Source of the DNA: Abelmoschus esculentus | Lineage: Eukaryota > Streptophyta > Magnoliopsida > Malvales > Malvaceae | Direction: 5' to 3' | Length of the DNA stretch: 64,000 nucleotides | Assembly (NCBI GenBank): GCA_035048815.1 | Contig: JAUCBN010000029.1 | Coordinates: 17,662,501 to 17,726,500, forward strand | Part shown: piece after piece, positions 37,690 through 49,000 of the stretch | How the letters are laid out: every line of letters begins with the position of its first letter | How positions within the stretch are numbered: the first letter of the stretch is position 1 | Notes under the pieces: generated by a model | What the model saw: only the letters and a program-made list of their open reading frames with translations | Database searches by the model: none | Told to the model about the DNA's origin: nothing | Program-made: the position numbers and the translations under genes

Positions 37690-39077
37690 TTATCGTTGTT
37701 GATGACGTGGATGAATCTTTTTCGCTACCTTTGGCTTGCTAGGTAACCCATCAGCCATTCACTTGTTTATTTGTATTTAAATTATTGCAAGAAAAATTAT
37801 TTATTTATTTTATAAATTATATGTGATTTACTGATTTATTAATCTGAATTAAATATTATAAATGTTTATTGTGTAAATGAATAAAATAATTAATATCACA
37901 CGTCCTCGAACTATGACTTTCATTCTAAATTATTCTCTAATTTAATGTATTTTAATTTTATCTTCAAATTATAATTTTTACTCTAGATAAATCTTTAAAT
38001 TTTTTTAACGTTTTAATTTTATCTTAAAACTTAAACTATTGAGTGTGAAAGCCTAATTTTTTTAATTTAAAAACTCTAAATTTTAAATCTTTAAATAAAA
38101 AATCTTATTTTGAAAATTCTCAAATAATAAAACCCTAAATTTTGGGGAATTTTAAATCGGTTTACTAAAAAGTTAAAAATCTAAATTTTGGAAATTTATT
38201 GAGTTTTAATGAAGTTAGTAACTTTTTTATAAAGAATTAATATTTGCTATCGATTTTCTGAACCCTAGAAAAGGACAAGAACGTACCTTGTAATTCATCC
38301 AAAGTTTTGTTTATATAAGTTTGCGTTAACCCTATTCTATGCGCCATTCAATTTCTTTCGAGCAAAGGATCTTTTATCTCTTTTATGCGTCTCTTTTTAT
38401 ATCTTTTTTAAAAATTTATTAAAAAATAAATTTTAAACCCTTATCTTTATTTTCTATATCCTAAATTCTAAATCTTATACCAAAAAATACACTTTATCCC
38501 TAATTTCCTAAACCCTAACCTAAACCATAAACCCTCTATTTTGAAGTGGAGGCATAAATGGAGGCGTGGAAAAGGGGTGGACAATTTTCACCCATTTCTT
38601 TCACCCATGTAGATGCATCACATTACCCTCGAATAATTGGAAACATATCTTCTTTTCTTTCTTTTTTTCTTTCTTTCTTTCTTTTAATCAAACTTTGACG
38701 ATATCAATTTAAAAAAAAAATAAATTATGATCCTTTTGTTATTTAATCTGACTGTATACATACCACAAAGACACATTTCAAATCAACTGAATACAATATT
38801 TTTAAACGATAACACGTTATCTAATAGATTGAGTTTGTTTCGATTAAAGTGTTTTTTTTACTTACTATATAAATTGTTTTATTGTACGATATTATTTTAC
38901 AATTTATAGGTATTTTAGATAAGATGTGTTATTGTATAAAAAAAATTATACATTCATATTTGAGATAGATTTATTTTAAATAATGGATTTATGAACCACA
39001 TACAAAATTATATTACAAAATTATGTTAAGATTTGAGAATTGCGATTTTATATCATTGTGTGTATGAGTTGGTTTGT
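37690..39077. other. Intergenic DNA with AT-rich repeat copy c
   Basis: Upstream region of the oxidoreductase gene. It contains CT microsatellites near 38650 and the dispersed repeat at 38370-38600. No gene is recognised. Confidence 0.4.
38370..38600. repeat. Dispersed AT-rich family, copy c (best preserved)
   Basis: Ordered words TTAAACCCTTATCTTTATTTT, CTATATCCTAAATTC, AAAAAATACACTTTATCCC, AATTTCCTAAACCC and TTTGAAGTGGAGGCATAAAT. An inverted relative lies at 40555-40830, with others at 7650-7770, 30590-30800 and 39885-39985. The CCTAAACCC words are not telomeric repeats; they are spaced irregularly. Confidence 0.65.
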
Positions 39078-39085
39078 ACGGTGGA

Positions 39086-39653
39086 TAAGGGTGTAAATGA
39101 ACATGATGTTTAATCATCTGCTCGTGAACGGTTCGTATACTATTCGTTTATGTTCGTTTATTAAGTTAAATAAACGAGTATGAATATATATTTTATGTTC
39201 GATTAATAAACGAACGAACACGAACATAAGTGCGTTCGACTCGTTTATGTTCACGAACAAACTCGTTTATGTTCGTTTATAAGATCGTTTATATAAGCTC
39301 GTTTATAGGCTTGCTTATGTTCTTTTATATACAAACGCTAAACAAACATGTTCATGAACACTAAACGAACATGTTCGTGAAAGCTAAATAGACAAGTTGA
39401 TGAATACATACAAATGAACTCGTTCGCGAACGCTTAACGAACATATAAATGAACACGTTCGTGAACGTTAAACGAACACGTTCGTGAACATTAAACGAAC
39501 CGAGCCTGAACACGACAAAAAATAAATGAACCAAGCTTGAACATACCATTAAATATTTAAAAGAACACGAACATAGTTTGAACACCTTCAAAAATAAATA
39601 AACGAACACGGAAATACCCTTGTTCGTTCAAGCTCGGTTCGTTTACACCCCTA
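39086..39653. mobile_element. hAT-like non-autonomous element with 8-bp duplication
   Basis: 568 bp, starting TAAGGGTGTAAATGAAC and ending GTTCGTTTACACCCCTA, imperfect terminal inverted repeats. The flanks are ACGGTGGA (39078-39085) and ACGATGGA (39654-39661), an 8-bp target-site duplication with one mismatch, the hAT hallmark. The body is built of short words that pair with each other (GTTCGTGAACG, CGTTTATG, TAAACGAAC). No transposase frame, so it is non-autonomous. Confidence 0.8.
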
Positions 39654-39661
39654 ACGATGGA

Positions 39662-40860
39662 AGATTTTGGTTTTGGCCCCTTACTGATCAGTGGATGTAG
39701 TAAAGAGTTCTGAAAATTTTTTCTCTTAACGATTGGTGTGTTGTAATTTGACATATTACATTGTATTTATAAAATTAAATCGCTTGTATTATGAATCATA
39801 CTTTGTTTTGAATTTAAAGATATTATAGATTTTCATGTTTGTGATTGTGATTGTGAATCATAGATATTTTTTGAGTTTAGGATATAAAAAATAAAGATTA
39901 AGTTTAAAATTTAATTTTTTTAATAAGAGACATAAAAAAAAATACGATAAAGAGATAATTTTTATTCTATTTAATTATTATAACATGACTAAAATAAAAT
40001 AATAAAAGTTGGATCTTTATTATCGAGTTCAGCACGGCTCGTTATCGCACCTAGTAAAAAAAATGTATTGAACTTATGCGTTCCGTTGTTTATAAGTTTT
40101 GGAAAACTCCCCTTTCAGTTACTGCCACAAACAACATTCATGTGACTGGTTGACGGTTTCTGAGGTATGTTAATGGGGTAGTTCCAAGGATCACATTTTC
40201 CAACATTCTTCACAATACAAACCTGGTTTTAGAAAGCATAATAAACGGCGGAGATTATTCAAATAGCATAAATATGAATTAATTAGTCAAGCGAGACGAG
40301 GTGTTAGATTTTTTAAATAAAATTAAGGTTCGAATATTAACATTGTGAATACTAAATAGAGAAGACTGAATTGAGAAGGTCACTCGTATATAAAACCTCT
40401 ATAAAACTTGATCAAGATTTATCGGTTAATAAATCAGATATAGGTAATAAAAAAATACATAAACCTCTGAATCAGATGGGTCACGTTGCTTGACCCATAA
40501 TGGAAAACGATTTTGTTCGGGCAACTCAACTTTTCATTGTAGTTTACCCAGAGTAATATTAGGGCAAAAATCGTCTACTTTTTTCTTATGTCTCCATCCG
40601 TACCTCTGTTTCAAATTATAAGGTTTAGGATATAGAGTTTAGGGTTAAAGATTAAGTGTTGTGGTTAGGATTTAGGAAATTAAGAGTAAGATGTATTTTT
40701 TAGAATGTAGGGTTTAGGGGTTAAGATATAGAAAATAAGAGTTAGAGTTTAAAATTTAATTTTTTAAAATTTTTTAATAGGAAACATGAATAAAAACATA
40801 ATAAAGAGGTAAAGAATTTCTATTCCCAATATTAACTATTTAAAAAGAAATCACCAAATT
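39662..40860. other. Intergenic DNA upstream of the lipid-transfer protein gene
   Basis: Holds two copies of the dispersed AT-rich family: a partial one at about 39885-39985 and an inverted one at 40555-40830 ending about 110 bases before the lipid-transfer protein ATG. No gene. Confidence 0.45.
40555..40830. repeat. Dispersed AT-rich family, copy e (inverted)
   Basis: The reverse complement of this stretch carries the same ordered words as 38370-38600: TTTCTATATCTTAACCCC, AAAAAATACATCTTACTC, AATTTCCTAAATCC, and TTTGAAACAGAGG near the end. It lies in the proximal promoter of the lipid-transfer protein gene. Confidence 0.65.
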
Positions 40861-40865
40861 TTTAC

Positions 40866-40874
40866 TATATATAT
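40866..40874 (+). promoter_or_regulatory. Putative TATA box of the lipid-transfer protein gene
   Basis: TATATATAT about 71 bases upstream of the ATG at 40945, giving a leader of roughly 40 bases. Position and form fit a plant core promoter. Confidence 0.5.
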
Positions 40875-40944
40875 GCCAAACCCAAACCCAGCCATCATAC
40901 TAGTTTCTTTAGATTAAAAAACAAGGCGAGAGAAAAACTATCTA

Positions 40945-41401
40945 ATGGCCTCATCAAGCTTTCGTTTCTTGATCCTGGCACTGTTGGTGACTGTGGCAAC
41001 TCTTTGCGGAGAGTACATGGGAGTCTCTGCCCAGTGCGAGACGAGTATTCCGAGCCTGGTATCCCAGTGCTCGCAATTCGTTCGAGCCGCAGGGCCGAAA
41101 GTCCCACCGTCCAAGGACTGCTGTGATGTGATAAAAGACCTAGATATTCCCTGCATGTGCAAGTACGTTACACCAGAAGTTGAGAAGCTTGTTAGCATGG
41201 AAAAAGTGGTCTTCGTTGCGAAATCCTGTGGCGTGACTGTTCAACCTGGAATGAAATGTGGAAGTACGTATATTAACACCCATCCATCGTATACGTACAT
41301 ATATACACGTATATGTATATAAATATATTTATTCGATTATTTTATTTTTAATTATATCCATTGTGTTTGGTTCAGGTTACGTTGTTCCACCGCAGGTTTG
41401 A
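40945..41401 (+). CDS. Non-specific lipid-transfer-like protein (8-cysteine motif)
   Basis: A small secreted protein of the bifunctional inhibitor/lipid-transfer/2S albumin superfamily, expected to bind lipids in the apoplast. Exon 1 is 40945-41263 and exon 2 is 41376-41401, separated by a 112-base GT-AG intron. Together they encode 114 residues. Residues 1-30 form a signal peptide with a hydrophobic core (FLILALLVTVATL) and a probable cut after VSA-Q. The eight cysteines follow the C-C-CC-CxC-C-C pattern: Cys in AQCET, SQCSQ, DCCD, PCMCK, SCGV and MKCGS. After splicing the C-terminus is CGSYVVPPQV. Ignoring the intron would give a false tail of ten or more residues. No GPI-anchor signal is visible. 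The exact subfamily is not assigned. Confidence 0.9.
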
Positions 41402-43998
41402 GGAGCTGTGCTGAGACGATGAGTGATAGACTGAGAATATGAGAGATCTGAAGTCTGTGTATTAGCAGATATAATTAATAAAATTTGGGTTTATTTAAGT
41501 GATACTTTTCTTTAACAATTTCTCAACTTTCAATTTAAAACAATAAGAAATGGGTAAAATTGGATCATTTATTTATTGAAAAATTAAAATGGATTTATTA
41601 ATATGATAAATATTATTTTTATGTTTTGTATCTAGAATCGACGTTGTTTTTTAATACTCTTTGGAAATTATAAAATAATATTTTTTTATTTTTTTTAATT
41701 ATTTGATAATACACCTTATAAATAAAATTATTCTAATTTAAATATCGTAAGATAAAATATTATTTGAGCATGTAGAGTGATTTTATATTCGTATCTTTTT
41801 ATTTTTTAATTCTTCGATAATATATATTATAAAATATTATTTAAATTTAATTTTTTAAAGATAATAATATTTTTATTAAAATCATTTAAAAGTATATACA
41901 ACTTTCTATTTAAAAAAGAGAGAGAAAATAGAACCACACCGTTCATGCTGTTCATGCATGCCTGACCGTTTCGAAATTCTGAAACGCATCTTCCGTTATG
42001 AGCCTAACAAATCAAACGCCTTGCGTTGAGAATGTGCTGGCTTTGCAATTTTCATTTATATTTACGTTTATTTTAATAAATTGAAGGTGATTAAAAAGGT
42101 AATATTTATTTATAAGAATATTTAAAATTATTCGATATAAGTGATCCGACCTGATGACCCCTAAAATCAAGTAATTCCTGAAAGAAAAACGAAAGACAGA
42201 GTATATAACATACAAGAATAGTTTGGATGAGGTCAATATCGATTTTTCTTGAACTGACCTAATAACTTTTAATATATATATTTTTAAATTGTATTTTTAT
42301 TTTAGATTCTTTAATATTTGTACCTAAAATTAAATTTTTTAATCTCTAATTTAGTTTTATATTTGTATTGTATATTTTTACTCATAAATTGTTACTCAAA
42401 TTAGGCACTTCTTCCAAGTTGATATTTAAAAAGTTCTAATTTAAAATTGACACTTAAACTAAACACTTTCTCTCAATTCATACCAAAACTTATACATTTA
42501 TTAATTTGGTCCTCATTAAAAATAAATCGATAAATTTAATATTTTATATTTTTTTTATAATTTTACTTTTTGTTATTCTCATAAATTATTTATTCTTGTT
42601 TTAAAAAGGTTATCTTACTTCCCGATATAATAAAAGTTTAACAATAATTTATTGTTGTATCATAAGAAAGTAGTTATCCAACTATTTCTTTAGTCAGATA
42701 GACTCGCTTGGCAATATCTTGATAAATCGACTAAATTGATGTAATTTTCAAATATAAAAGGATTAAATTTATTGAATTGTTGACTTAATATCAAATTGAT
42801 AGAATCTACAAGTTTTAGGGATTAAAATTGTTAATAAAAACACCAAAAAGTAATTTAAATTAAAGCTCGATTACTAATTTGAGAGAAAAAAAAATCTTTA
42901 AGTAATAACATGGGAGAAAATACTTACTTTAGGTATCAACTTAAAAGCAAAAATTCTTTAAATGTCGATTTGAAAGAAAGTATCTAATTCAAGCACAAAA
43001 TATATACATAAGTCTATTTTCTATGTTTGAAGTTTGTTGGTGGATATAACTAGGAGGTCTATGTACTTAGGAAGTCTAGACGGAGGTGCTCGAGCCCGTA
43101 ACCTTTAAGAATATCCACCATTCTTTTTACCATTTAGGCTAGAAGGCTCGTGCAATAAAATATACAATTCACAATTATAAAATCACAATAAATTAGTCTC
43201 AAATTAGTTTTTTATTATTAAATGGACCAGTTTACTCTTTAGAGTAATTATACAATTCACCTATGACGAAAACATAAATTTTTCACAAGTGCTATAGTTT
43301 TATAGTTTTATGATTTATGATTTAAGGGTAGAGGTTTAAACTTTAAAAGTTGCGGATAGAACTTAAGGTTTAGGCCTTTAAAGTTTGTAGGTTAAAACTA
43401 AAATCTCTAGCCTATTATAAAATCACAAACTTTAAATTCTAAACCCCTAAACTAGCCCATAAAAATCAATTTTATCCCTAAAACTAAGTAACTTCTAAAA
43501 TCTTTTTGTTTTAATTGTCAGTGCATGAAATATTTCCCTTAGTTTTTATAGCCTAAAAAGATATAAAAGATAAAAAAAGAAAAAAAAAACTAATTTGGTT
43601 AGATTTTGCCATCTTTAATGGATCATAATTTCTGATTACTCATTCAAAGATGAACAAGACTATTAGATCTATGCTTCCCTTCCCCTATCAAATTCACTGC
43701 ATAATAACTAAAAACACACCTTTCAAAAGAATGCCTAAGAGTGAGAGATTTGAGATGCAAATGCAATCAGCAACAAACTGTGTTCAAAAAATTATGTATA
43801 CAATGTTTTAAATGATAAGAGTAACCTTCAAAAAACAAAAAAGATTAATGTAATATATATATATATATATATATTGCATGGAGAAACAAAGTCATCTTAA
43901 TCAGATTCAAGACAAACTAGGCACCAAAAAGCAATATCCAAACTTATTAAATAAAATACTAAATTTACTGAGGATTGTTTTCAGTATCTCCCTTCTTA
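41402..43998. other. AT-rich intergenic DNA
   Basis: No gene seen. It contains SINE copy 2 at about 43030-43152, a TA microsatellite at about 43854-43874, and low-complexity AT tracts. Confidence 0.45.
43030..43152 (-). mobile_element. SINE copy 2, diverged
   Basis: The minus-strand head reads GCACGAGCCTTCTAGCC then TAAATGGTAAAAAGAA, and further on AAAGGTTACGGGCTCGAG, the same A/B-box order as the SINE at 5242-5387. The tail is decayed and the duplication is not clear. Confidence 0.6.
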
Positions 43999-46900
43999 TC
44001 AATACATGGTACCTTTATTCATGGTACCTTTATTTGGCCTGAGTTGGGCCAGGGCTACAGATATCTTGGCTCCGATCGCAGCGTTGTTTTTCACAAGCGC
44101 AATGTCTGCAACTTGGTTAAGAAAACCAATTCAATACATTACTAGTTGAAGAGTATTCTACAAGTAAATATATAATTCATCTCTCAAAGGATACTAGAAG
44201 CCAATGATGCTCCTCCAGTTATTTCATTTACCCTAGCAAGCAAGAATGGGGTCTCAGCATTCCCTGTTACGTTCTTTTCCCTGTATATAAGGAGGACAGT
44301 CAGAAGACAAGAAATTAAGAAAATCAGATGTTCGGTGTGCATAATAAAGTTTTGACCTAGCTTCTGCAAGGGCTTGTTGTATTGCAGACTCTATTAAGCT
44401 TCCCGAAGCTGCGTGTTCTTTAGGAATGGGAACTGCGATCAATAATCCATTTCTGAGATAAAGTCTCCTGTTTGCATCTGCAGTTAAGAAAAAAAAAAGC
44501 CATGAAGGCACAACTACTAACTCTTAAAGAACTAAAGATACAATCAAATGAATTGTCACTTGCCAATTAACCGTGCGCATTCTTCTGGGCTATCTACCCG
44601 ACACGGTGCCTAGATTATCACCATCAACCAAGAAAAAGAGAACAGTATTTAGTCTCCCTTTGAACAAAGCATTCGAACAGTATGCTCCCATGTAAATCTG
44701 TAAAACTACATAACATTCTAAAAATGATTCTTTGTGCACACATCAGAACCATAACATCTAAATTTGACACTCTTACTTGAAGTTTCAACAAGAAAAGCAA
44801 TGTCTCCCCACTTTAAATTAGAAACCTTCCAAATGTTGTAAGGATCCTAACCAAATCCACTTCTCATTTCGAAGAAAAAGAGAGAAGAAAACAAGAGAGA
44901 AGATAAATAAAATTAATAAGCAGAACTCAGTTTTCATTGATCTTCGTTTGGATATCTAATATGAAGTTAACAGTCCATTATACAGATCCAATCTTATGTT
45001 ATAATAATAGAAATGCAAATTCAATGCACATACCATGACAAAAAAAAAAACTCTTGCAAAATTCAATTGAACAAGAAATTAGGAGCCATTTTTGTGCTAT
45101 TAGCGAGTATTATTCAGATGAACCACAAAAAATGTCAGAAGAAAAACTCGCAAGTAATTATGTCAGATTTTTCTTTTCTGTTCTGTTTTTTATTTTTGTT
45201 GTTGTTCTAAGAAGAGGAGGAACATTTTTTTTTTGACAGAACACCAACATAGCTTCAAAAAATGCTATAAGTTTCTTCGAGTTGATCATTTATACCTTGC
45301 AGCCACTTGTTTGAGTAAAAAAAGCTGGAAACTCATTGGTCTTGTAAGCAGCAACACAGACGCCCTGAGTTTCCTGTATTAACGACAAAACTTGCAATGA
45401 TGTATTAAAGGCTAAAGATTGATAATTCAGTCTGAAGTGGGAATCTTTCAAAAAGAATTGTTGACAAAGTGAATAATTACCAAATATTCCAGTGTCCTTG
45501 GAATATCTAATATAGATTTTACACCAGCAGAGACAACTGCCACTGGTGTCCTTCCAAGCTCTGTGAGATCAGAGGATATATCCATTGCTGCATTTTGAAA
45601 CATAAGAAGCAGAAAAGTACAATTAGTAGGGCATAGAACACTATCAGAGACAACCAATTGGTAGGACTACTGCAGATGTGAAGTACAACTTACTATGCTC
45701 CCCATGCCTATGCACTCCCCCAGTTCCCCCAGTAACAAAAACAGGTATACCAACCTGCAGGTGCTGAATGTGTTACTGGAGACACTAGCAAGGATAAAAA
45801 TTACAGCCAAGAAGATGAAAAGAGAAAATGTGGTTGGTAGTTTCATCTGAGTATATAATGAAAGCAAAGATTCAAATCCAGTACCCACCATAGCAGCAAA
45901 AAACATAGTTGCAGAAACTGTCGTTGCACCATTCCTCTTGCTGGCCAACTGCAAAAGGACATTAGGTACGAGCCAACCTTTGAGATGAGAGGTATCAGAA
46001 AATGAAGGAACTAGATACTGAGATACGCCCCTTAAACTCTCTGGATTTCAATAGTTCAGTATCATTTATGGTTTTATTCTTGTATATATTACAAAATTAA
46101 TTTGAAGTAGATATTGAAATGAAGTGAAAATACTAAAGAAAAAATACTTCAAAGAACATAAACTAATGAATACACCTGCCAGCTGTTGTACATAGATCTC
46201 TGTGCTTATTACTTTATAATTTGCAACAAATTTGAAAGTTTGGTGGAAAACTTGACATGCAGCAACCACTCAATCTAAAACAAAGCCTACAAAAATCTAA
46301 TCATATATCTAATATGTCTATTCTCTTTAGAAAATATAAGAGATGAACCAATAATCCTGCAGCAAGCTAAATGTGATACAATACAAAATACTGTGAATTA
46401 TCTTCAAGGAAACAATAAGTTTAATTATTTATTAAGTTTCTCAATGATTTTCTTCCATCTGATTAATGTCCAACTTAGACATGCAACCATATGTTGTTCA
46501 GGGGAGAAGTTACAAACATGTTTTAACGAAGATTTCAATCTTATGTCTATGTGGAAGTAAACTTTGTTCACTAGTCTGGCAATGTCATTTTTGATGTAAC
46601 AAATCCTACAAAAAAAATCCTTAAGTAGATCTATGGCAAGGAACAGGAGAGCCTATCAAGCAAAAACCAACAATTTTTTATGACACTCACAACAAATGCA
46701 ATGTCCCTTCGAGCTGTCTTTAGAGCATTTTTTCCCAATCTGGCAAGCCTTTCCAGTTGTTCCAAATTCAAACCTAGAGACGACGAAAACAAGCAACATT
46801 AGAATCCCATACCTATTTAAAAAATGAAATTAAAATTTCTATTCATGGATATCCAGCTAAGGGCCAGGTTAAGGTCAAGAGGAAGAAATCCAATCTGGCT

Positions 46901-47686
46901 AGTAAAAATGCAGTCATGGCAGCAACATATCAAACAGTTAAAAGCATTGAAAGATGTGTTTAGTTTGTGGAATTACACATTACAAATGTAAAGAAAGAAC
47001 TAGTAAGAATGCCTTATGGTCACTAGTTTTAAGTAGAGAGCATAACCAATTAATGGATCTCGAAAGGTCAATAGTATTAAGTTTAACAACAAACATTAAT
47101 AGAAATGAAATCACTCATTCAAGGCTTAGACATAATAGGGCTTATAATAAAACAAGGAACAAGTTTTAGAACCGATACCTATGCAAGGTACGCCATCAAG
47201 AATGGCTATGGTAGCAGGAACAGCTCCATTCTCCCTCACAATCGCCTCCACCTCCTTCGCTGTTTCCAAATTCTGAGGATACGGCATTCCTACAATCAAA
47301 TGCATTAAAACAAACAATTAAAGATTACTTTATTTTTTGGGATAATCAACTAAAGATTAAATTTGACCGACCAATCTCAGAAAGCAAATCATCACTAAAA
47401 AAGAATTGATATTTTTCAGAGGATATTTAAAATGGGATTCCAACTATCCCATAATAAGCAATAGCGATTGTTCAGATTCAGAAATAAAAAAAGAGAAAAC
47501 GGGAAATGAAAAATTACCATGGGAAATGATGGTGGACTCGAGAGCAACGACAGGGAGACCCTTCAACAAAGCGTCGGATACTTCTGCAGATACTTTGAGT
47601 AAAGGGTCTGAATCTTTGGGGCAAAGATGGTTGCTGATATTCGATAGTCTTCCAACAGCTGATGATGACGATGAAGAAGACGCCAT
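43999..47686 (-). CDS. PUMY: Pseudouridine-5'-phosphate glycosidase
   Basis: Splits pseudouridine monophosphate to uracil and ribose-5-phosphate, the second step of pseudouridine breakdown after the kinase PUKI; peroxisomal in Arabidopsis. Exons: 47518-47686, 47179-47289, 46691-46773, 45889-45948, 45694-45754, 45481-45587, 45296-45373, 44564-44609, 44357-44477, 44195-44280, 43999-44105, giving 342 residues in phase. A perfect PTS2 signal, RLSNISNHL, is at residues 13-21. Family blocks are ALESTIISHGMPYPQN, NGAVPATIAILDGVPCIG, RNGATTVSATMFFAAM, GGTGGVHRHGEHTMD, ISAGVKSILD-like VVSAGVKSILD, and EKNVTGNAETPFLLARVNE. Intron 8 uses a GC donor (GGCAAGT at 44563). The C-terminus has a 15-bp tandem duplication giving NKGTM twice, which the Arabidopsis protein lacks. 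Upstream, a hAT-like element begins only about 90 bases from the ATG. Confidence 0.95.
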
Positions 47687-47774
47687 TTTTCTAAAAGCTT
47701 TTTCTCAAATACGGAGAGGAGTTTCCTTTACTTTGATTTGTAGTTTATTTTACATTGATTTACTCCTTTTTTTA

Positions 47775-48292
47775 TAGGGATTGCCACGGGTCGGGTCGGG
47801 TCGGGTCGGATTTTCGGTCTATCGGTATTCGATCCGAAAAATCATATCATTCGTTCGTCATTCGACCCGATCTAAGTTTAGGATAAAAAAATTTGATCTG
47901 ACCCGACCTGATTTTTAAGCTTTAAAATTTGATCCGACCCGACTTGACCCGAATCCTTAAAAAATTTAGGTATTAAAGTATAAAAAATAAAATTTAGGGA
48001 TCTAATTATAAAAATATTTAATTTTAGTGACCTAATTGTAAAAAAATAATTTTACTGATCTAATTGTATAAAATATATATAAAGAGGGGTCATTATTGAA
48101 AATATCCCTAAAATATATATGAAAAAATTACACTCTTAGTCCTGGGTCGGGTCAGGTCGGATTTTTTTACCCTAAAACCAACCCGGGTTTACCCTTAAAA
48201 AACTCGACCCGACCAGACCCGAACCCAAATTTTTCAATAAAAAATCCGACCCGATCAGACCGGATCGGGTCCGGATTCCATGCCCATCCCTA
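47775..48292. mobile_element. hAT-like non-autonomous element beside the PUMY promoter
   Basis: 518 bp, starting TAGGGATTGCCACGGGTCGG and ending CATGCCCATCCCTA: inverted TAGGGAT termini plus GGGTCGGG-rich arms that are complementary to each other. The middle holds CTAATTGTAAAAA units. The flanks are T-rich (TTTTTTTA and CTTTTTCC), so a duplication cannot be judged. A second, truncated copy in opposite orientation lies at 28480-28871. Confidence 0.65.
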
Positions 48293-48359
48293 CTTTTTCC
48301 TCAATCAAACATTAAAAAATTAAAAAAATATTTTTCCTAAAATATTTTCCTTTAAACAA

Positions 48360-49000
48360 ACACACCCTTAATAATAAATTTTAAAAAATAAATAAATTTT
48401 GAGATTAAATTTTTAATAACAAATATTTAGAAATAAATTTTGAGAATATGCCTTAAATAAATATTAAAAATAATTTTAAGATTATGCTTCTGATAAAAAA
48501 TATATTATAGACAAAAAATCTTTAATATTATATATTAAAAAATTTGACCCTAAATAATAAGTATCGAAAAAATTAAAGTTTGAATAACAAGTTTTAAAAA
48601 ATAAATATTAAGAGTAAAAGTCTAAAAATAAATATCAAAAAAATTATCATAAAATATATATAAAAAAATTAAACTCTTAATAAGAGATATTAAATAAAAT
48701 AAAATTTAAGAGTAGCACGTAATAATAAAATATTAAAAAAATTGAGTCTTAAATAACAAGGGTTGAAAAAAAAATCAAATAACAAGTGTTGAACAGTATG
48801 TCCCTAGAAACAAATATCAAGAAAAATTAGGACCTCAAATAACAAATATGAAAAATAAATTAGACTCTTAACAAGAGAAAATAATTTTAAGGATAGATTT
48901 ATAATAGAAAAAGTCAAGAAAATTTATTTTTTAATAATAAATATTAATAAAAAAGACTTCAAATAACAAATATTGATAAAATTAAACCTCTAATAATAAA
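48360..49000 (+). repeat. Degenerate tandem repeat with AATAACAAATATT words
   Basis: Roughly 35-40-base units of the form AATAACAAGTATTGAAAAAATT, with variable linkers such as GAGTCTTA or AGACTCTTA, repeated many times with heavy drift. The reverse complement of the same word series appears at about 63290-63640. Confidence 0.55.

Noticed and set aside
38460..38540. CCTAAACCC words suggestive of interstitial telomere repeats
   Set aside because: Spacing is irregular and the words belong to the dispersed AT-rich family; there is no run of CCCTAAA units.
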